A DNA stretch of 64,000 nt from Paracoccus marcusii (GTDB taxonomy: Bacteria > Pseudomonadota > Alphaproteobacteria > Rhodobacterales > Rhodobacteraceae), in contig NZ_CP117466.1 in NCBI RefSeq assembly GCF_028621715.1, positions 2,492,501 to 2,556,500 on the forward strand. The letters run 5' to 3'. Of this stretch, positions 37,603 to 45,892 are shown in pieces (the stretch's first letter is position 1; the number at the start of each line of letters is the position of its first letter). Made by a program: the position numbers and the translations under genes. The notes beneath the pieces were generated by a model that was given only the letters and a program-made list of their open reading frames with translations, was not told the origin of the DNA and did no database searches.

Positions 37603-38868
37603 ATGACGGACATGGTCCAAGCCCGGCAACTGATCGACGCCCTTGGCGCCGCCGCCCGAGAGGCCGCGGTGGTTCTGGCGCAGACACCAGCCGGACCGAA
37701 ACGCATGGCCCTGCTGTCTGCCGCTGACGCCATCACCGCCCGTACCCCTGATATCCTGGCGGCAAACGCCCGCGATCTGGACTTCGCGCGCGAAAAGGGG
37801 CTGTCGAATGCGATGCTGGACCGGCTGCGTCTAGACGGCACACGCATTGCCGCGATCGCGCAAGGCCTGCGCGAGGTCGCCGAACAGGATGATCCGGTGG
37901 GGCAGGTCATCGCGGAATGGGACCGGCCCACGGGGCTGCATATCCGCCGCGTGCGCACACCCATCGGCGTGATCGGGGTCATCTATGAAAGCCGGCCGAA
38001 CGTGACCGCCGATGCGGGGGCGCTGGCGTTGAAGTCCGGAAATGCGGTGATCTTGCGCGGCGGTTCGGAAAGCCTGCATTCCAGCAGCGCGATCCATGCC
38101 TGCATGGTCGAGGGTCTTCGCGCGGCGGGCCTGCCGGAAACCGCCATCCAGATGGTGCCCACGCGCGACCGTGCAGCGGTCAGCGCCATGCTGGGCGCGC
38201 AGGGGCTGATCGACGTGATCATCCCGCGCGGCGGCAAGGGGCTGGTCGGGCTGGTGCAGGACCAGGCCCGCGTGCCGGTCTTTGCGCATCTGGAGGGGAT
38301 CTGCCACATCTATGCCGACGCCGCGGCCGATCTAGAAAAGGCGCGGCGCGTGGTGCTGAACGCCAAGACGCGGCGCACAGGCGTCTGCGGGTCGGCCGAA
38401 TGCCTGCTGATCGACAGGGCGTTCCGTGACCGCCATGGCGACGTCCTGATCCGCGACCTGCTGGAGGCGGGGGTCGAGGTGCGTGCCGATGGCGATCTGG
38501 CGCGCATCCCCGGCACCGTGCCGGCCAAGCCCGACGATTTCGGGCGCGAGTTCCTGGACATGATCATCGCCGCCAAGCTGGTGGACGGGGTCGAGGAGGC
38601 CATCGCCCATATCCGCCGCCATGGCAGCCAGCACACCGAATCGATCCTGACCGAGGATGACGCGACCGCCGAGCGTTTCTTTGCCGGGCTGGACAGCGCG
38701 ATCCTGATGCGGAACGCCTCGACCCAGTTCGCGGACGGTGGAGAGTTCGGCATGGGCGCCGAGATCGGCATCGCCACGGGCAAGATGCATGCCCGCGGGC
38801 CGGTGGGGGCGGAACAATTGACCAGCTTCAAATATCTGGTCACGGGCGACGGGACGATCCGCGCCTAG
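37603..38868 (+). CDS. proA: gamma-glutamyl phosphate reductase
   Basis: 421 residues, aldehyde dehydrogenase superfamily. Motifs: [17 protein letters not shown] near residue 125, the catalytic cysteine in [10 protein letters not shown] near residue 263, and the C-terminal [16 protein letters not shown]. Second step of proline synthesis from glutamate. CGGAGGAAG precedes ATG 37603. Usually beside proB, which is absent here. Convergent with chpT, 4-base overlap. Confidence 0.96.
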   Translation: MTDMVQARQLIDALGAAAREAAVVLAQTPAGPKRMALLSAADAITARTPDILAANARDLDFAREKGLSNAMLDRLRLDGTRIAAIAQGLREVAEQDDPVGQVIAEWDRPTGLHIRRVRTPIGVIGVIYESRPNVTADAGALALKSGNAVILRGGSESLHSSSAIHACMVEGLRAAGLPETAIQMVPTRDRAAVSAMLGAQGLIDVIIPRGGKGLVGLVQDQARVPVFAHLEGICHIYADAAADLEKARRVVLNAKTRRTGVCGSAECLLIDRAFRDRHGDVLIRDLLEAGVEVRADGDLARIPGTVPAKPDDFGREFLDMIIAAKLVDGVEEAIAHIRRHGSQHTESILTEDDATAERFFAGLDSAILMRNASTQFADGGEFGMGAEIGIATGKMHARGPVGAEQLTSFKYLVTGDGTIRA

Positions 38869-39488
38869 AACGCGATCTCGCCCCCGGTGTCGTCGAATTC
38901 ATGGCGCAGGGAGCGGTTCTCGGCCCGCGCCGCCTCGGCCAGCAGGGCGAAATGCACCTCGGACGGGGCGAGGGTGCGGGGTTGCGAACCGTCCAGCCAG
39001 CCCCACAGGGTCGGATCGACCTTGCTGCGGTCGCATTCCGCGACCAGCCGCCATCGCGGACCGTCGCGCAGCACGATCACCCGGCCGCCCCAGGGCATCG
39101 CGCTTTCCATGCACATCACCGCCAGCACCAGCATGCGGATCTCGGGCCGCGCGAAATCGCCTGCGGCGTCCAGGGTGATCGTCAGGCGGCCCTGTGCGGC
39201 GATCCCGTCCAGCAGAAGGCGCAGCTCGGCAAGCCCGATCCGCTGTTCGCCCTGCGCCATGCCGAACGCCATGCGATAGGCCTGGATGCGCGCGCGTGCC
39301 GCGCCCACCGCTTCGGAGATCAGGCGCAGTTCGGGGGATTGGGCCAAGCCCGGAAAATCGGGCGACATCTCCAGCAGCTCGACCCCGTTGCCGATGGCCC
39401 CCAGGGGCGACACCAGGTCATGGCACAGCCGCGATCCCAGCAGTGCGGCCAGATCGCCCGCAGCGATCCGCGTTGTATCGACCGTCAT
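38865..39488 (-). CDS. chpT: histidine phosphotransferase ChpT
   Basis: 207 residues. The helical hairpin carries the phospho-acceptor histidine in [21 protein letters not shown] (His about residue 23), and a degenerate HATPase-like C-terminal part follows. In alphaproteobacteria ChpT passes phosphate from the CckA hybrid kinase to CtrA and CpdR, controlling the cell cycle and, in Rhodobacteraceae, motility and gene transfer agents. The other partners are not in the window. Divergent from the DUF3553 gene. Confidence 0.88.
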   Translation of the reverse strand: MTVDTTRIAAGDLAALLGSRLCHDLVSPLGAIGNGVELLEMSPDFPGLAQSPELRLISEAVGAARARIQAYRMAFGMAQGEQRIGLAELRLLLDGIAAQGRLTITLDAAGDFARPEIRMLVLAVMCMESAMPWGGRVIVLRDGPRWRLVAECDRSKVDPTLWGWLDGSQPRTLAPSEVHFALLAEAARAENRSLRHEFDDTGGEIAF

Positions 39489-39530
39489 GTATGATTACCT
39501 TCCAAAGTGCAGAGAAATGGAGTTTTCGCG

Positions 39531-39710
39531 GTGAACGATATCCTTGAACCCGGCATGATCGTGCGTCATCCCGGCGCGCCCGAATGGGGCGAGGGGCAGG
39601 TCCAGTCCCGGATCGGCGACCGCATCACCGTGAACTTTACCGAGGCCGGCAAGCAGGTCATCGACGGACGCCGCGTGGCGTTGCAGATCCTGCGCATGGG
39701 CGACATGTAA
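39531..39710 (+). CDS. DUF3553 family small protein
   Basis: 59 residues: LEPGMIVRHPGAPEWGEGQVQS ... ITVNFTEAGKQVID with the pattern of small SH3-like barrels (DUF3553), also seen as C-terminal domains of UvrD/PcrA-type helicases. GTG 39531 with GGAG 8 bases upstream is the likely start; the ATG at 39507 precedes the ribosome-binding site. Function unknown. Confidence 0.8.
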   Translation: MNDILEPGMIVRHPGAPEWGEGQVQSRIGDRITVNFTEAGKQVIDGRRVALQILRMGDM

Positions 39711-39722
39711 ACTCCTGATATT

Positions 39723-39762
39723 GCTTGCGCGACGATGCAACTGAAGGTTGCGCGATGCAAGC
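39723..39762. promoter_or_regulatory. nested inverted repeats upstream of olsB
   Basis: Outer arms GCTTGC (39723-39728) and GCAAGC (39757-39762) enclose inner arms GCAAC (39737-39741) and GTTGC (39747-39751) with loop TGAAG. Seen differently, there are two TTGC-N5/8-GCAA elements (39725-39740 and 39748-39760) in direct order. Either a regulator-binding region for the ornithine-lipid operon or an RNA hairpin. No Pho box is recognisable. Confidence 0.4.
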
Positions 39763-39837
39763 GGAACTTGGGCCGCACGTGTTGCATTGGTCGCGCGGCT
39801 TTCCTAGACAGGCCGCAGCCCAAGCACCGAGGCCATC

Positions 39838-40623
39838 GTGAACCGCGCCGACCCTGCCTTTTTCCAGATCCGCCTTGCCACGACGCCCCACGACCTGATG
39901 GCCGCGCAGCGCCTGCGCTATCGCGTGTTCGTCGAGGAGCTGGGCGGCACTGGCCCGCTGGTCGATCACGACGCCCGGCTGGAACGGGACGAGTTCGACC
40001 CCGTCGTCGACCACCTGTGCCTGATCGACACGCGCCGCGACGCGGAGGCGCTGGATCACGTGGTCGGCGTCTATCGCCTGCTGCGCAGCGATGTGGCGGC
40101 CGATTTCGGGCGGTTCTACTGCGACGGCGAATACGACCTCGCCCCGCTGCGCGACAGCGGCCGGCCGCTGCTGGAACTGGGGCGGTCCTGTGTCGATCCC
40201 GATCACCGGGGCGGGGCGGCGATGTTCCTGATGTGGAACGCGCTGGCCGACTATGTGCTGGACCACGGCATCCAGATCCTGTTCGGCGTGGCCAGCTTTC
40301 ACGGCACAGACCCGACGCTGCTGGCACCGTCGCTGTCCTGGCTGCACCACCATCACCTGGCCCCGCCGGACCTGCGGCCCCGCGCGCGGCCCGACGGGTT
40401 CCAGACGATGGACCTGATCGCCCCCGACCGCCTGGACCGGCGCGAGGCGCTGGTCGGGATGCCTGCGCTGATCAAGGCCTATCTGCGCCTTGGCGGTCTG
40501 GTGGGCGAGGGGGCGTTCATCGACCGTGCCTTCAACACGACCGACGTGTTCCTGCTGATGGACACGGGCGCGATGTCCGCCAAGCACAAGCAATTCTACG
40601 AAAGCCGCTGGCAGCCGACATGA
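39838..40623 (+). CDS. olsB: L-ornithine N-acyltransferase (ornithine-lipid synthesis)
   Basis: 261 residues of the GNAT superfamily. FQIRLATTPHDLMAAQRLRYRVFVEE at the start, GVYRLLRSDVA near residue 76, LELGRSCVDPDHRGGAAMFLMW near residue 112, and HHLAPPDLRPRARP near residue 170 match OlsB/PlsC-associated N-acyltransferases. Transfers 3-hydroxyacyl from ACP to ornithine, forming lyso-ornithine lipid. GTG start with GAGG upstream. Stop overlaps the olsA start by 4 bases. Confidence 0.92.
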   Translation: MNRADPAFFQIRLATTPHDLMAAQRLRYRVFVEELGGTGPLVDHDARLERDEFDPVVDHLCLIDTRRDAEALDHVVGVYRLLRSDVAADFGRFYCDGEYDLAPLRDSGRPLLELGRSCVDPDHRGGAAMFLMWNALADYVLDHGIQILFGVASFHGTDPTLLAPSLSWLHHHHLAPPDLRPRARPDGFQTMDLIAPDRLDRREALVGMPALIKAYLRLGGLVGEGAFIDRAFNTTDVFLLMDTGAMSAKHKQFYESRWQPT

Positions 40624-41453
40624 GCCCGACCTGGCGCGATGCCGAACCGCCTGTGCCGGCCCCCCCGCGTGGGCTGCGCGACTGGCTGCGGGTGATCCGC
40701 CGCGGCGTGCCGGCGGTTCTGGTGCTGATGCTGGGCGTGCTGCTGATCCTGCCGCTGCGCGGGATCGAGCGACTGGTGCATGGCCGCCGCCGCCCCTGGA
40801 CCGGACCGCATGTCCAGATCGTCTGCCGTCTGGTCCTGGCCTGCATCGGCCTGCGCTGGCGGCGCGAGGGGACGCCCCTGCGGGGCCCCGGCGCGGTCGT
40901 GGCGAACCATTCCAGCTGGCTGGACATCCTGACGCTGAACGCCGCCCTGCCGGTCTTCTTCGTCAGCAAGGCCGAGGTCGCCCGCTGGCCCGGCATCAAC
41001 ATCCTGACCCGCGTGACCGACACGCATTTCGTGACACGCGATCCGAAACTGGCCGGCGCGCAGGCGCTGGAATTTGCCGAACGCATCCGCGCCGGGCATC
41101 GCCTGCTGTTCTTCCCCGAAGGCACGTCCAGTGACGGACGCCGCGTCCTGCCGTTCAAGCCGACCCTGTTCCAGGGGTTTCTGGCAGACGACCTGCCCGC
41201 CGGTCTGGCGATCCAGCCGGTCAGTGCCGTGTATCACGCGCCGCCGGGGCAGGACCCGCGATTCTATGGCTGGTGGGCGGATATGGATCTGGGGCCGCAC
41301 CTGCTGTCGATTCTTGCGGCAAGACGCCACGGGTATGTGACCGTCCGGCTGCACCCCCCGATTCCCGTCGCAGGAAACGACCGCAAGACCCTTTCGGCAG
41401 CATGCTATTCTGCGATAGAAGCCGATTTTCGCGGTCTTGCCACACCTGCCTGA
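40620..41453 (+). CDS. olsA: lyso-ornithine lipid O-acyltransferase
   Basis: 277 residues, PlsC family. One N-terminal membrane helix (VPAVLVLMLGVLLILPL). Acyltransferase motif I is NHSSWLDILT near residue 100, and motif III is FFPEGTSSDG near residue 165. Coupled to olsB, so the substrate is probably lyso-ornithine lipid rather than lysophosphatidate, which is also possible for the family. Membrane phospholipid substitute, typically under phosphate limitation. Confidence 0.9.
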   Translation: MSPTWRDAEPPVPAPPRGLRDWLRVIRRGVPAVLVLMLGVLLILPLRGIERLVHGRRRPWTGPHVQIVCRLVLACIGLRWRREGTPLRGPGAVVANHSSWLDILTLNAALPVFFVSKAEVARWPGINILTRVTDTHFVTRDPKLAGAQALEFAERIRAGHRLLFFPEGTSSDGRRVLPFKPTLFQGFLADDLPAGLAIQPVSAVYHAPPGQDPRFYGWWADMDLGPHLLSILAARRHGYVTVRLHPPIPVAGNDRKTLSAACYSAIEADFRGLATPA

Positions 41454-41547
41454 AACCGGCCAGCCGACCCCTGTCAAGACCTTGCCAGCCGCGTTTTGAC
41501 GCTATATCTGGTGTCCAACCCTGAACAAACCACCAAGGAATGAGCGT

Positions 41548-43812
41548 ATGACCCGCTTTGCCGCCCCCATCGCAGAACAGATCTGGGATATGAAGTACCG
41601 GATGAAGGATTCCGAGGGGCAGGCCGTCGACGGGTCGGTCGAGGACAGCTGGCGTCGCGTCGCGCGCGACCTGGCGCGCGTGGAAAGCGACCCGGCCAAG
41701 TGGGAGGACAAGTTCTATTCCGCGCTGGAGGACTTCAAGTACCTGCCCGCGGGCCGCATCCTGGCCGGTGCCGGAACGGGCCGGTCGGTCACGCTGTTCA
41801 ACTGCTTCGTCATGGGCACCATCCCCGACAGCATGGGCGGCATCTTCGACATGCTGAAGGAGGCTGCGCTGACCATGCAGCAGGGCGGCGGCATCGGTTA
41901 CGACTTCAGCACGATCCGCCCGCGGGGCGCGGTGGTCAAGGGCGTGGCGGCCGATGCGTCGGGCCCGCTGTCCTTCATGGATGTCTGGGACGCGATGTGC
42001 CGCACCATCATGTCGGCCGGCTCGCGCCGTGGCGCGATGATGGCGACGATGCGCTGCGACCACCCGGATGTGGAACAGTTCATCGTGGCCAAGCAGGACA
42101 GCGCGCGCCTGCGCATGTTCAACCTGTCGGTGCTGATCACCGACGATTTCATGGATGCCGTGCGCGCCGATGCGCCTTGGGACCTGAAGTTCGAGGGCCG
42201 GGTCTACAGCACCGTCCAGGCGCTGGACCTGTGGAACCGGATCATGAAGGCGACCTATGATTTCGCCGAGCCGGGCGTGATCTTCATCGACCGGATCAAC
42301 AAGGCCAACAACCTGTCCTATGTCGAGACGATCGCGGCCACCAACCCCTGCGGCGAGCAGCCCCTGCCGCCCTATGGCGCCTGCCTGCTGGGCTCGATCA
42401 ACCTGGCCCGTCTGGTCAAGAATCCGTTCACCGAGACGGCCGAACTGGACCCCGAAGGCCTGGACGATCTGGTCCGCACGGCGGTCCGGATGATGGACAA
42501 CGTGGTCGACGCATCGAAATTCCCGCTGGACGCGCAGGCCGAGGAAGCCCGCAACAAGCGTCGCATCGGCCTGGGCGTGACCGGTCTGGCGGACGCGCTG
42601 CTGATGCTGGGCCTGCGCTACGGCGCCGATGACGCGGTCGCGCAGACCCGCGTCTGGATGAAGGCCATCGCGCGGTCGGCCTATCTGGCATCCGTCGATC
42701 TGGCCAAGGAGAAGGGCGCATTCCCGCTGTTCGACGCCAAGAAATACCTGGCCTCGGGCTTCATGTCCAAGATGGACGCCGACGTCCGCGACGCGATCGC
42801 CAAGCACGGCATCCGCAATGCCCTGCTGACCTCGATCGCGCCGACGGGCACGATCAGCCTCTATGCGGGCAACGTGTCGTCGGGGATCGAGCCGGTCTTC
42901 GCCTATGCCTACAAGCGCAAGGTCCTGCAGAAAGACGGTTCGCGGACCGAGGAGGAGGTCGTCGATTACGCCGTGCAGATGTGGCGCGACCTGAAGGGCG
43001 ACGCGGCGCTGCCCGATTACTTCGTGAACGCGCAGACGCTGGCACCCAAGGACCACGTCGCCATGCAGGCCGCGGCGCAGGAATGGGTCGACAGCTCGAT
43101 CTCGAAGACCATCAACTGCCCCGAGGACATCAGCTTCGAGGCGTTCAAGGACGTCTACATGGCGGCCTGGGATCTGGGCTGCAAAGGCTGCACCACCTAT
43201 CGTCCGAACGACGTGACCGGCTCGGTGCTGTCCGTCAGCGAGACGACCGAAAAGGCGCCGGAGGCCGACAAGGGCGCGGATGTCGTCTATCTGACCGAGC
43301 CGCTGGACCGTCCCGCGGCGCTGGAAGGCGCGACATACAAGCTGAAATGGCCGGGGTCGGAGCACGCGATCTACATCACGATCAACGACATCATCCACGG
43401 CAACCACCGCCGCCCGTTCGAGATCTTCATCAACTCCAAGAACATGGAGCATTACGCCTGGACGGTCGCGCTGACGCGCATGGTCTCGGCCGTGTTCCGC
43501 CGCGGGGGCGACGTGTCCTTCGTGGTCGAGGAGCTGAAGGCGGTCTTTGATCCGCGTGGCGGGGCCTGGATGCAGGGCCGCTATGTCCCCTCGATCCTGG
43601 CAGCCATCGGCGGCGTGATCGAACGCCACCTGATCGAGACGGGCTTCCTGGCGGGCGAAGGGCTGGGCCTCAAGTCCGACCCGCAGGCCGAAGTGATGGC
43701 CGTGGGCGAGACGCCGCGCGGCCCCGCCTGCTCCAGCTGCGGTCAGTACGGGATGCGCATGGTCGAGGGCTGCATGACCTGCCCCAGCTGCGGCCATTCC
43801 AAATGCGGCTGA
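41548..43812 (+). CDS. nrdJ: adenosylcobalamin-dependent ribonucleoside-diphosphate reductase (class II)
   Basis: 754 residues. The catalytic barrel has TLFNCFVMG (active-site cysteine), QQGGGIGYDFSTIRP, AGSRRGAMMATM, and the ATNPCGEQPLPPYGACLLGSINLA stretch carrying the radical-chemistry cysteine and glutamate. The C-terminal region ends in CSSCGQYGMR ... CPSCGHSKCG, a four-to-five-cysteine zinc-ribbon-like tail typical of this type. Makes dNDPs without oxygen and depends on vitamin B12. The 94-base leader is too short to hold a cobalamin riboswitch. Terminator follows. Confidence 0.96.
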   Translation: MTRFAAPIAEQIWDMKYRMKDSEGQAVDGSVEDSWRRVARDLARVESDPAKWEDKFYSALEDFKYLPAGRILAGAGTGRSVTLFNCFVMGTIPDSMGGIFDMLKEAALTMQQGGGIGYDFSTIRPRGAVVKGVAADASGPLSFMDVWDAMCRTIMSAGSRRGAMMATMRCDHPDVEQFIVAKQDSARLRMFNLSVLITDDFMDAVRADAPWDLKFEGRVYSTVQALDLWNRIMKATYDFAEPGVIFIDRINKANNLSYVETIAATNPCGEQPLPPYGACLLGSINLARLVKNPFTETAELDPEGLDDLVRTAVRMMDNVVDASKFPLDAQAEEARNKRRIGLGVTGLADALLMLGLRYGADDAVAQTRVWMKAIARSAYLASVDLAKEKGAFPLFDAKKYLASGFMSKMDADVRDAIAKHGIRNALLTSIAPTGTISLYAGNVSSGIEPVFAYAYKRKVLQKDGSRTEEEVVDYAVQMWRDLKGDAALPDYFVNAQTLAPKDHVAMQAAAQEWVDSSISKTINCPEDISFEAFKDVYMAAWDLGCKGCTTYRPNDVTGSVLSVSETTEKAPEADKGADVVYLTEPLDRPAALEGATYKLKWPGSEHAIYITINDIIHGNHRRPFEIFINSKNMEHYAWTVALTRMVSAVFRRGGDVSFVVEELKAVFDPRGGAWMQGRYVPSILAAIGGVIERHLIETGFLAGEGLGLKSDPQAEVMAVGETPRGPACSSCGQYGMRMVEGCMTCPSCGHSKCG

Positions 43813-43843
43813 TCTGAAGCGGTCTGCAGGCGATCATGAGTGG

Positions 43844-43872
43844 AAAAGGCGGTCCATCTGGGCCGCCTTTTG
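43844..43872 (+). terminator. nrdJ terminator
   Basis: Stem AAAGGCGG / CCGCCTTT with a 10-base loop and TTTGTTC after the stem, 32 bases past the nrdJ stop. Confidence 0.8.
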
Positions 43873-44070
43873 TTCATGATCGGCGCAGCCCTACGCGTCT
43901 GGCGATTGATATTGTCGCGGAGTGAGGCGCTATGAAGGGGCAGAGGTCAGCCATCATGAACCACCGGAGATGGGTGCAGCTCCGCTGATCCCCATCCCGC
44001 ATCACGGGCATGCCCATGCGTCACGCGCGTTTATGATCAGCCACCGACACCGTCAGACACACTGCAATGG
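43873..44070. other. non-coding stretch, nothing recognised
   Basis: About 200 bases between the nrdJ terminator and the small Lys-rich gene. Only very short open frames without codon bias are seen (for example an 18-codon one from 43932). No tRNA-like or strong hairpin structure noticed. Confidence 0.5.
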
Positions 44071-44199
44071 TCATTTGCCCTTGGCAGCAACGGCCGCCGA
44101 GACGACATCCTTGGTGCTGGGCGCCGAAGCGTTCGTCTTGGGCTTCTGCTTCTTCGGCTTCTTTTCGTCGCGTTTGCGTTTGTCCATGCCCTTGGCCAT
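44071..44199 (-). CDS. small Lys-rich protein, 42 residues
   Basis: MAKGMDKRKRDEKKPKKQKPK followed by TNASAPSTKDVVSAAVAAKGK: a strongly basic first half and an Ala/Ser/Lys tail. GGAG lies 8 bases before ATG 44199, favouring this start over an upstream in-frame ATG. Basic composition suggests nucleic-acid contact, but no domain is recognised. Confidence 0.6.
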   Translation of the reverse strand: MAKGMDKRKRDEKKPKKQKPKTNASAPSTKDVVSAAVAAKGK

Positions 44200-44302
44200 G
44201 TTCGTTTCTCCAATAGCCGCCGGGGACCGGCGGGTGGAAACGATACGCCTTTGCAGGAAAAAGGACAGACACGTCGGCGGCATCACCGCCGTTTCGGGGT
44301 GA

Positions 44303-44422
44303 TCAGGGCTCGAAGCCTGGCTCGTACTCGACGAAGGCGCTCATGCACAGATCGGCGCAGGGGTCCTTCGGGGCGGCGCAGGCGGACAGCGCCAGGATGG
44401 CGCAGAGGGACAGGCGAAACAT
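44303..44422 (-). CDS. 39-residue cysteine-rich lipoprotein (entericidin-like size)
   Basis: Encodes MFRLSLCAILALSACAAPKD followed by PCADLCMSAFVEYEPGFEP. The lipobox LSAC (Cys15) predicts a mature lipopeptide of 25 residues with three cysteines and an acidic tail. GGAG lies 9 bases before the start. Short lipoproteins of this size often escape annotation. Reading frame, lipobox and ribosome-binding site agree; function unknown. It lies downstream of the CAP-domain lipoprotein on the same strand. Confidence 0.6.
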   Translation of the reverse strand: MFRLSLCAILALSACAAPKDPCADLCMSAFVEYEPGFEP

Positions 44423-44478
44423 GATACTGACTCCGATACTATCGAAGCCTTATATAGGTCATTTGTTCAATTTGCTAA

Positions 44479-44501
44479 CCTGTCTTTCCGGTCAGGACAG
44501 G
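44479..44501 (-). terminator. possible terminator of CAP-domain gene
   Basis: Stem CCTGTC / GACAGG with an 11-base loop, directly after the stop codon at 44510 on the minus strand. The T tract is weak, so partial termination only is plausible. Confidence 0.35.
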
Positions 44502-44509
44502 CATCGCCT

Positions 44510-45052
44510 TTATCTGCCGCGTGGCGCCGCATAGACCGCCGCCCAGTAGCGCGTGCGCCCATCCGCGCCAAGTGCCTGCCCGATGCCGAAGTTGCTGACC
44601 TGTGGGATCATGATGTTCGAGACATGGCCCGCAGAGGCGTTCCATTCCGCCAGCACCCGATCCAGGCCGAACGGCCCCGCGGCGATGTTTTCTGCCGTGA
44701 CGGTGGGCGCATAGCCAAGCGCCTTGACCCGCTGCGACGGGCCAGAGCTGCGGCTGCCCGCATGGGTCATGCGGCCGCGTTGCGCCATGTCGCAGGCATG
44801 CCGCGCCGCGGCGCGCGCCAGCAGATCGTTCGCCTGCACCGGGGGCAGGCCGGATCGCTGCCGGAGCGCGTTGGTCGCCCGCACCCCGGCCGCCTGCTGG
44901 TCCGCCGTCGTGGCAGGGCAGGTGGCAGGACCGGGCGCCGAGGCCTGGACGTCGATCGTCGATGCCGGGCCGGTCGAGGCCGACGCACAGGCAGCCGTCA
45001 GCAGCGCCAAGGTCAGCACCCCGCAACGACCGTAGGGACCAGATGCCAACAT
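44510..45052 (-). CDS. CAP (SCP/PR1) domain lipoprotein
   Basis: 180 residues. Signal with lipobox LTAAC (Cys22). A CAP domain covers about residues 55-178: NALRQRSGLPPVQANDLLARAAARHACDMAQRGRMTH, then AENIAAG and the C-terminal FGIGQALGADGRTRYWAAVYA. The family signature residues (His, Glu, His-type) are seen in the HACDM, AENIA and AGHVSNIM segments. Secreted proteins of unclear biochemical role. GGGAG site before ATG 45052. Confidence 0.85.
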   Translation of the reverse strand: MLASGPYGRCGVLTLALLTAACASASTGPASTIDVQASAPGPATCPATTADQQAAGVRATNALRQRSGLPPVQANDLLARAAARHACDMAQRGRMTHAGSRSSGPSQRVKALGYAPTVTAENIAAGPFGLDRVLAEWNASAGHVSNIMIPQVSNFGIGQALGADGRTRYWAAVYAAPRGR

Positions 45053-45143
45053 CAGGAACTCCCGTCATGATTGCATTATGTGTCATTTGACACGCATAAG
45101 GCATGCCCTGTCACCTGTTTTGTGCAGACCTTGGCCGAAACCG

Positions 45144-45705
45144 TCAGCGCGGCGGAACTTGGGCGGCAGACGACTCCACCACCGGGCGGTCACGGGCGCA
45201 GTTATGGGTCGCGGCGCTGTCGGCGATCCGGCGGGCGCGCCGGTTCGCCGCGGCGCCATCATGGGCGGACGCGTAGCCCATCATGCATGCGGCGCGGTCA
45301 TCCGGCTGACCGACCTTGGAGACGACCAGGATCTGCGTGCTCCGCCCGCCATTGCCATTGGCCAGGTGAAGCCGCCGGATGGCAGCGACGGCGACGGGCC
45401 GCCCGCCGACCTGCGCCATGCGCCATTCCTCGGTGGGCCACGCATGATTGAAGGCACCGAATGTCGGCATGCCCGGCCCTTCGGCATGACCATAGGTCAC
45501 CGACTCGCAGCCGTCGGTCCGGCGCAGCAGATAGGACTATCCGGCGACGCCGGGGCAGGAAAGATCGGCCCAACTGCCCTCGTCCGGTGACGACCGGTCG
45601 ATCACGCGGCAATCGCGCGCCGGATCGTTCGTTGTTTAGATGCTGGTTAGCCCGCCAGGCAGGGTGGGCCAAGGCGATCAGGACCGCTGCGGCGCATCGT
45701 GTCAT
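45144..45705 (-). pseudogene. disrupted gene for a secreted protein (frameshift plus in-frame stop)
   Basis: A signal-peptide start (ATG 45705, MTRCAAAVLIALAHPAWRA, with GAGGA upstream) reads for about 25 codons. The coding sense then continues in another frame (from about 45630): DPARDCRVIDRSSPDEG, SWADLSCPGVAG, then a TAG at 45537-45539, then SYLLRRTDGCESVTYG and about 115 more residues including FNHAWPTEEWRMAQVGG and ARRIADSAATHNCARD. The frame change and the stop codon together argue for a decayed gene. A single inserted base near 45630 would explain the shift. The intact product would be an exported protein of about 185 residues with several cysteines. Two sequencing errors are the alternative. 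Confidence 0.65.
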
Positions 45706-45892
45706 CAATCCTCTCTGGCCGTGGTTCCGGCAGGGGAACGTGCGGGGGCGGGCATGGGTCTCGGCCAAGGCGGACGCCTTGACGCAGGGGACAAGGGTCA
45801 CGACTGTTGACCTGCGCGTCCCAAGAAACCATCTAGGATGACAAGACCGCCCGGTGCCATGGCCGGGGCGGGGCCCCTGACATGGATTGACG

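Noticed and set aside
41454-41547. Cobalamin riboswitch before nrdJ
   Set aside because: The gap is only 94 bases and lacks a B12-box-like sequence; expression is probably from an ordinary promoter.
41221-43797. An 858-codon open frame antisense to nrdJ
   Set aside because: The sense strand encodes an unmistakable class II ribonucleotide reductase; the antisense product is His/Arg/Gly/Asp-rich shadow sequence.
45537-45539. In-frame TAG read as a recoded amino acid (for example pyrrolysine)
   Set aside because: The same gene also carries a frameshift, and pyrrolysine is not expected in this group; a nonsense mutation is simpler.
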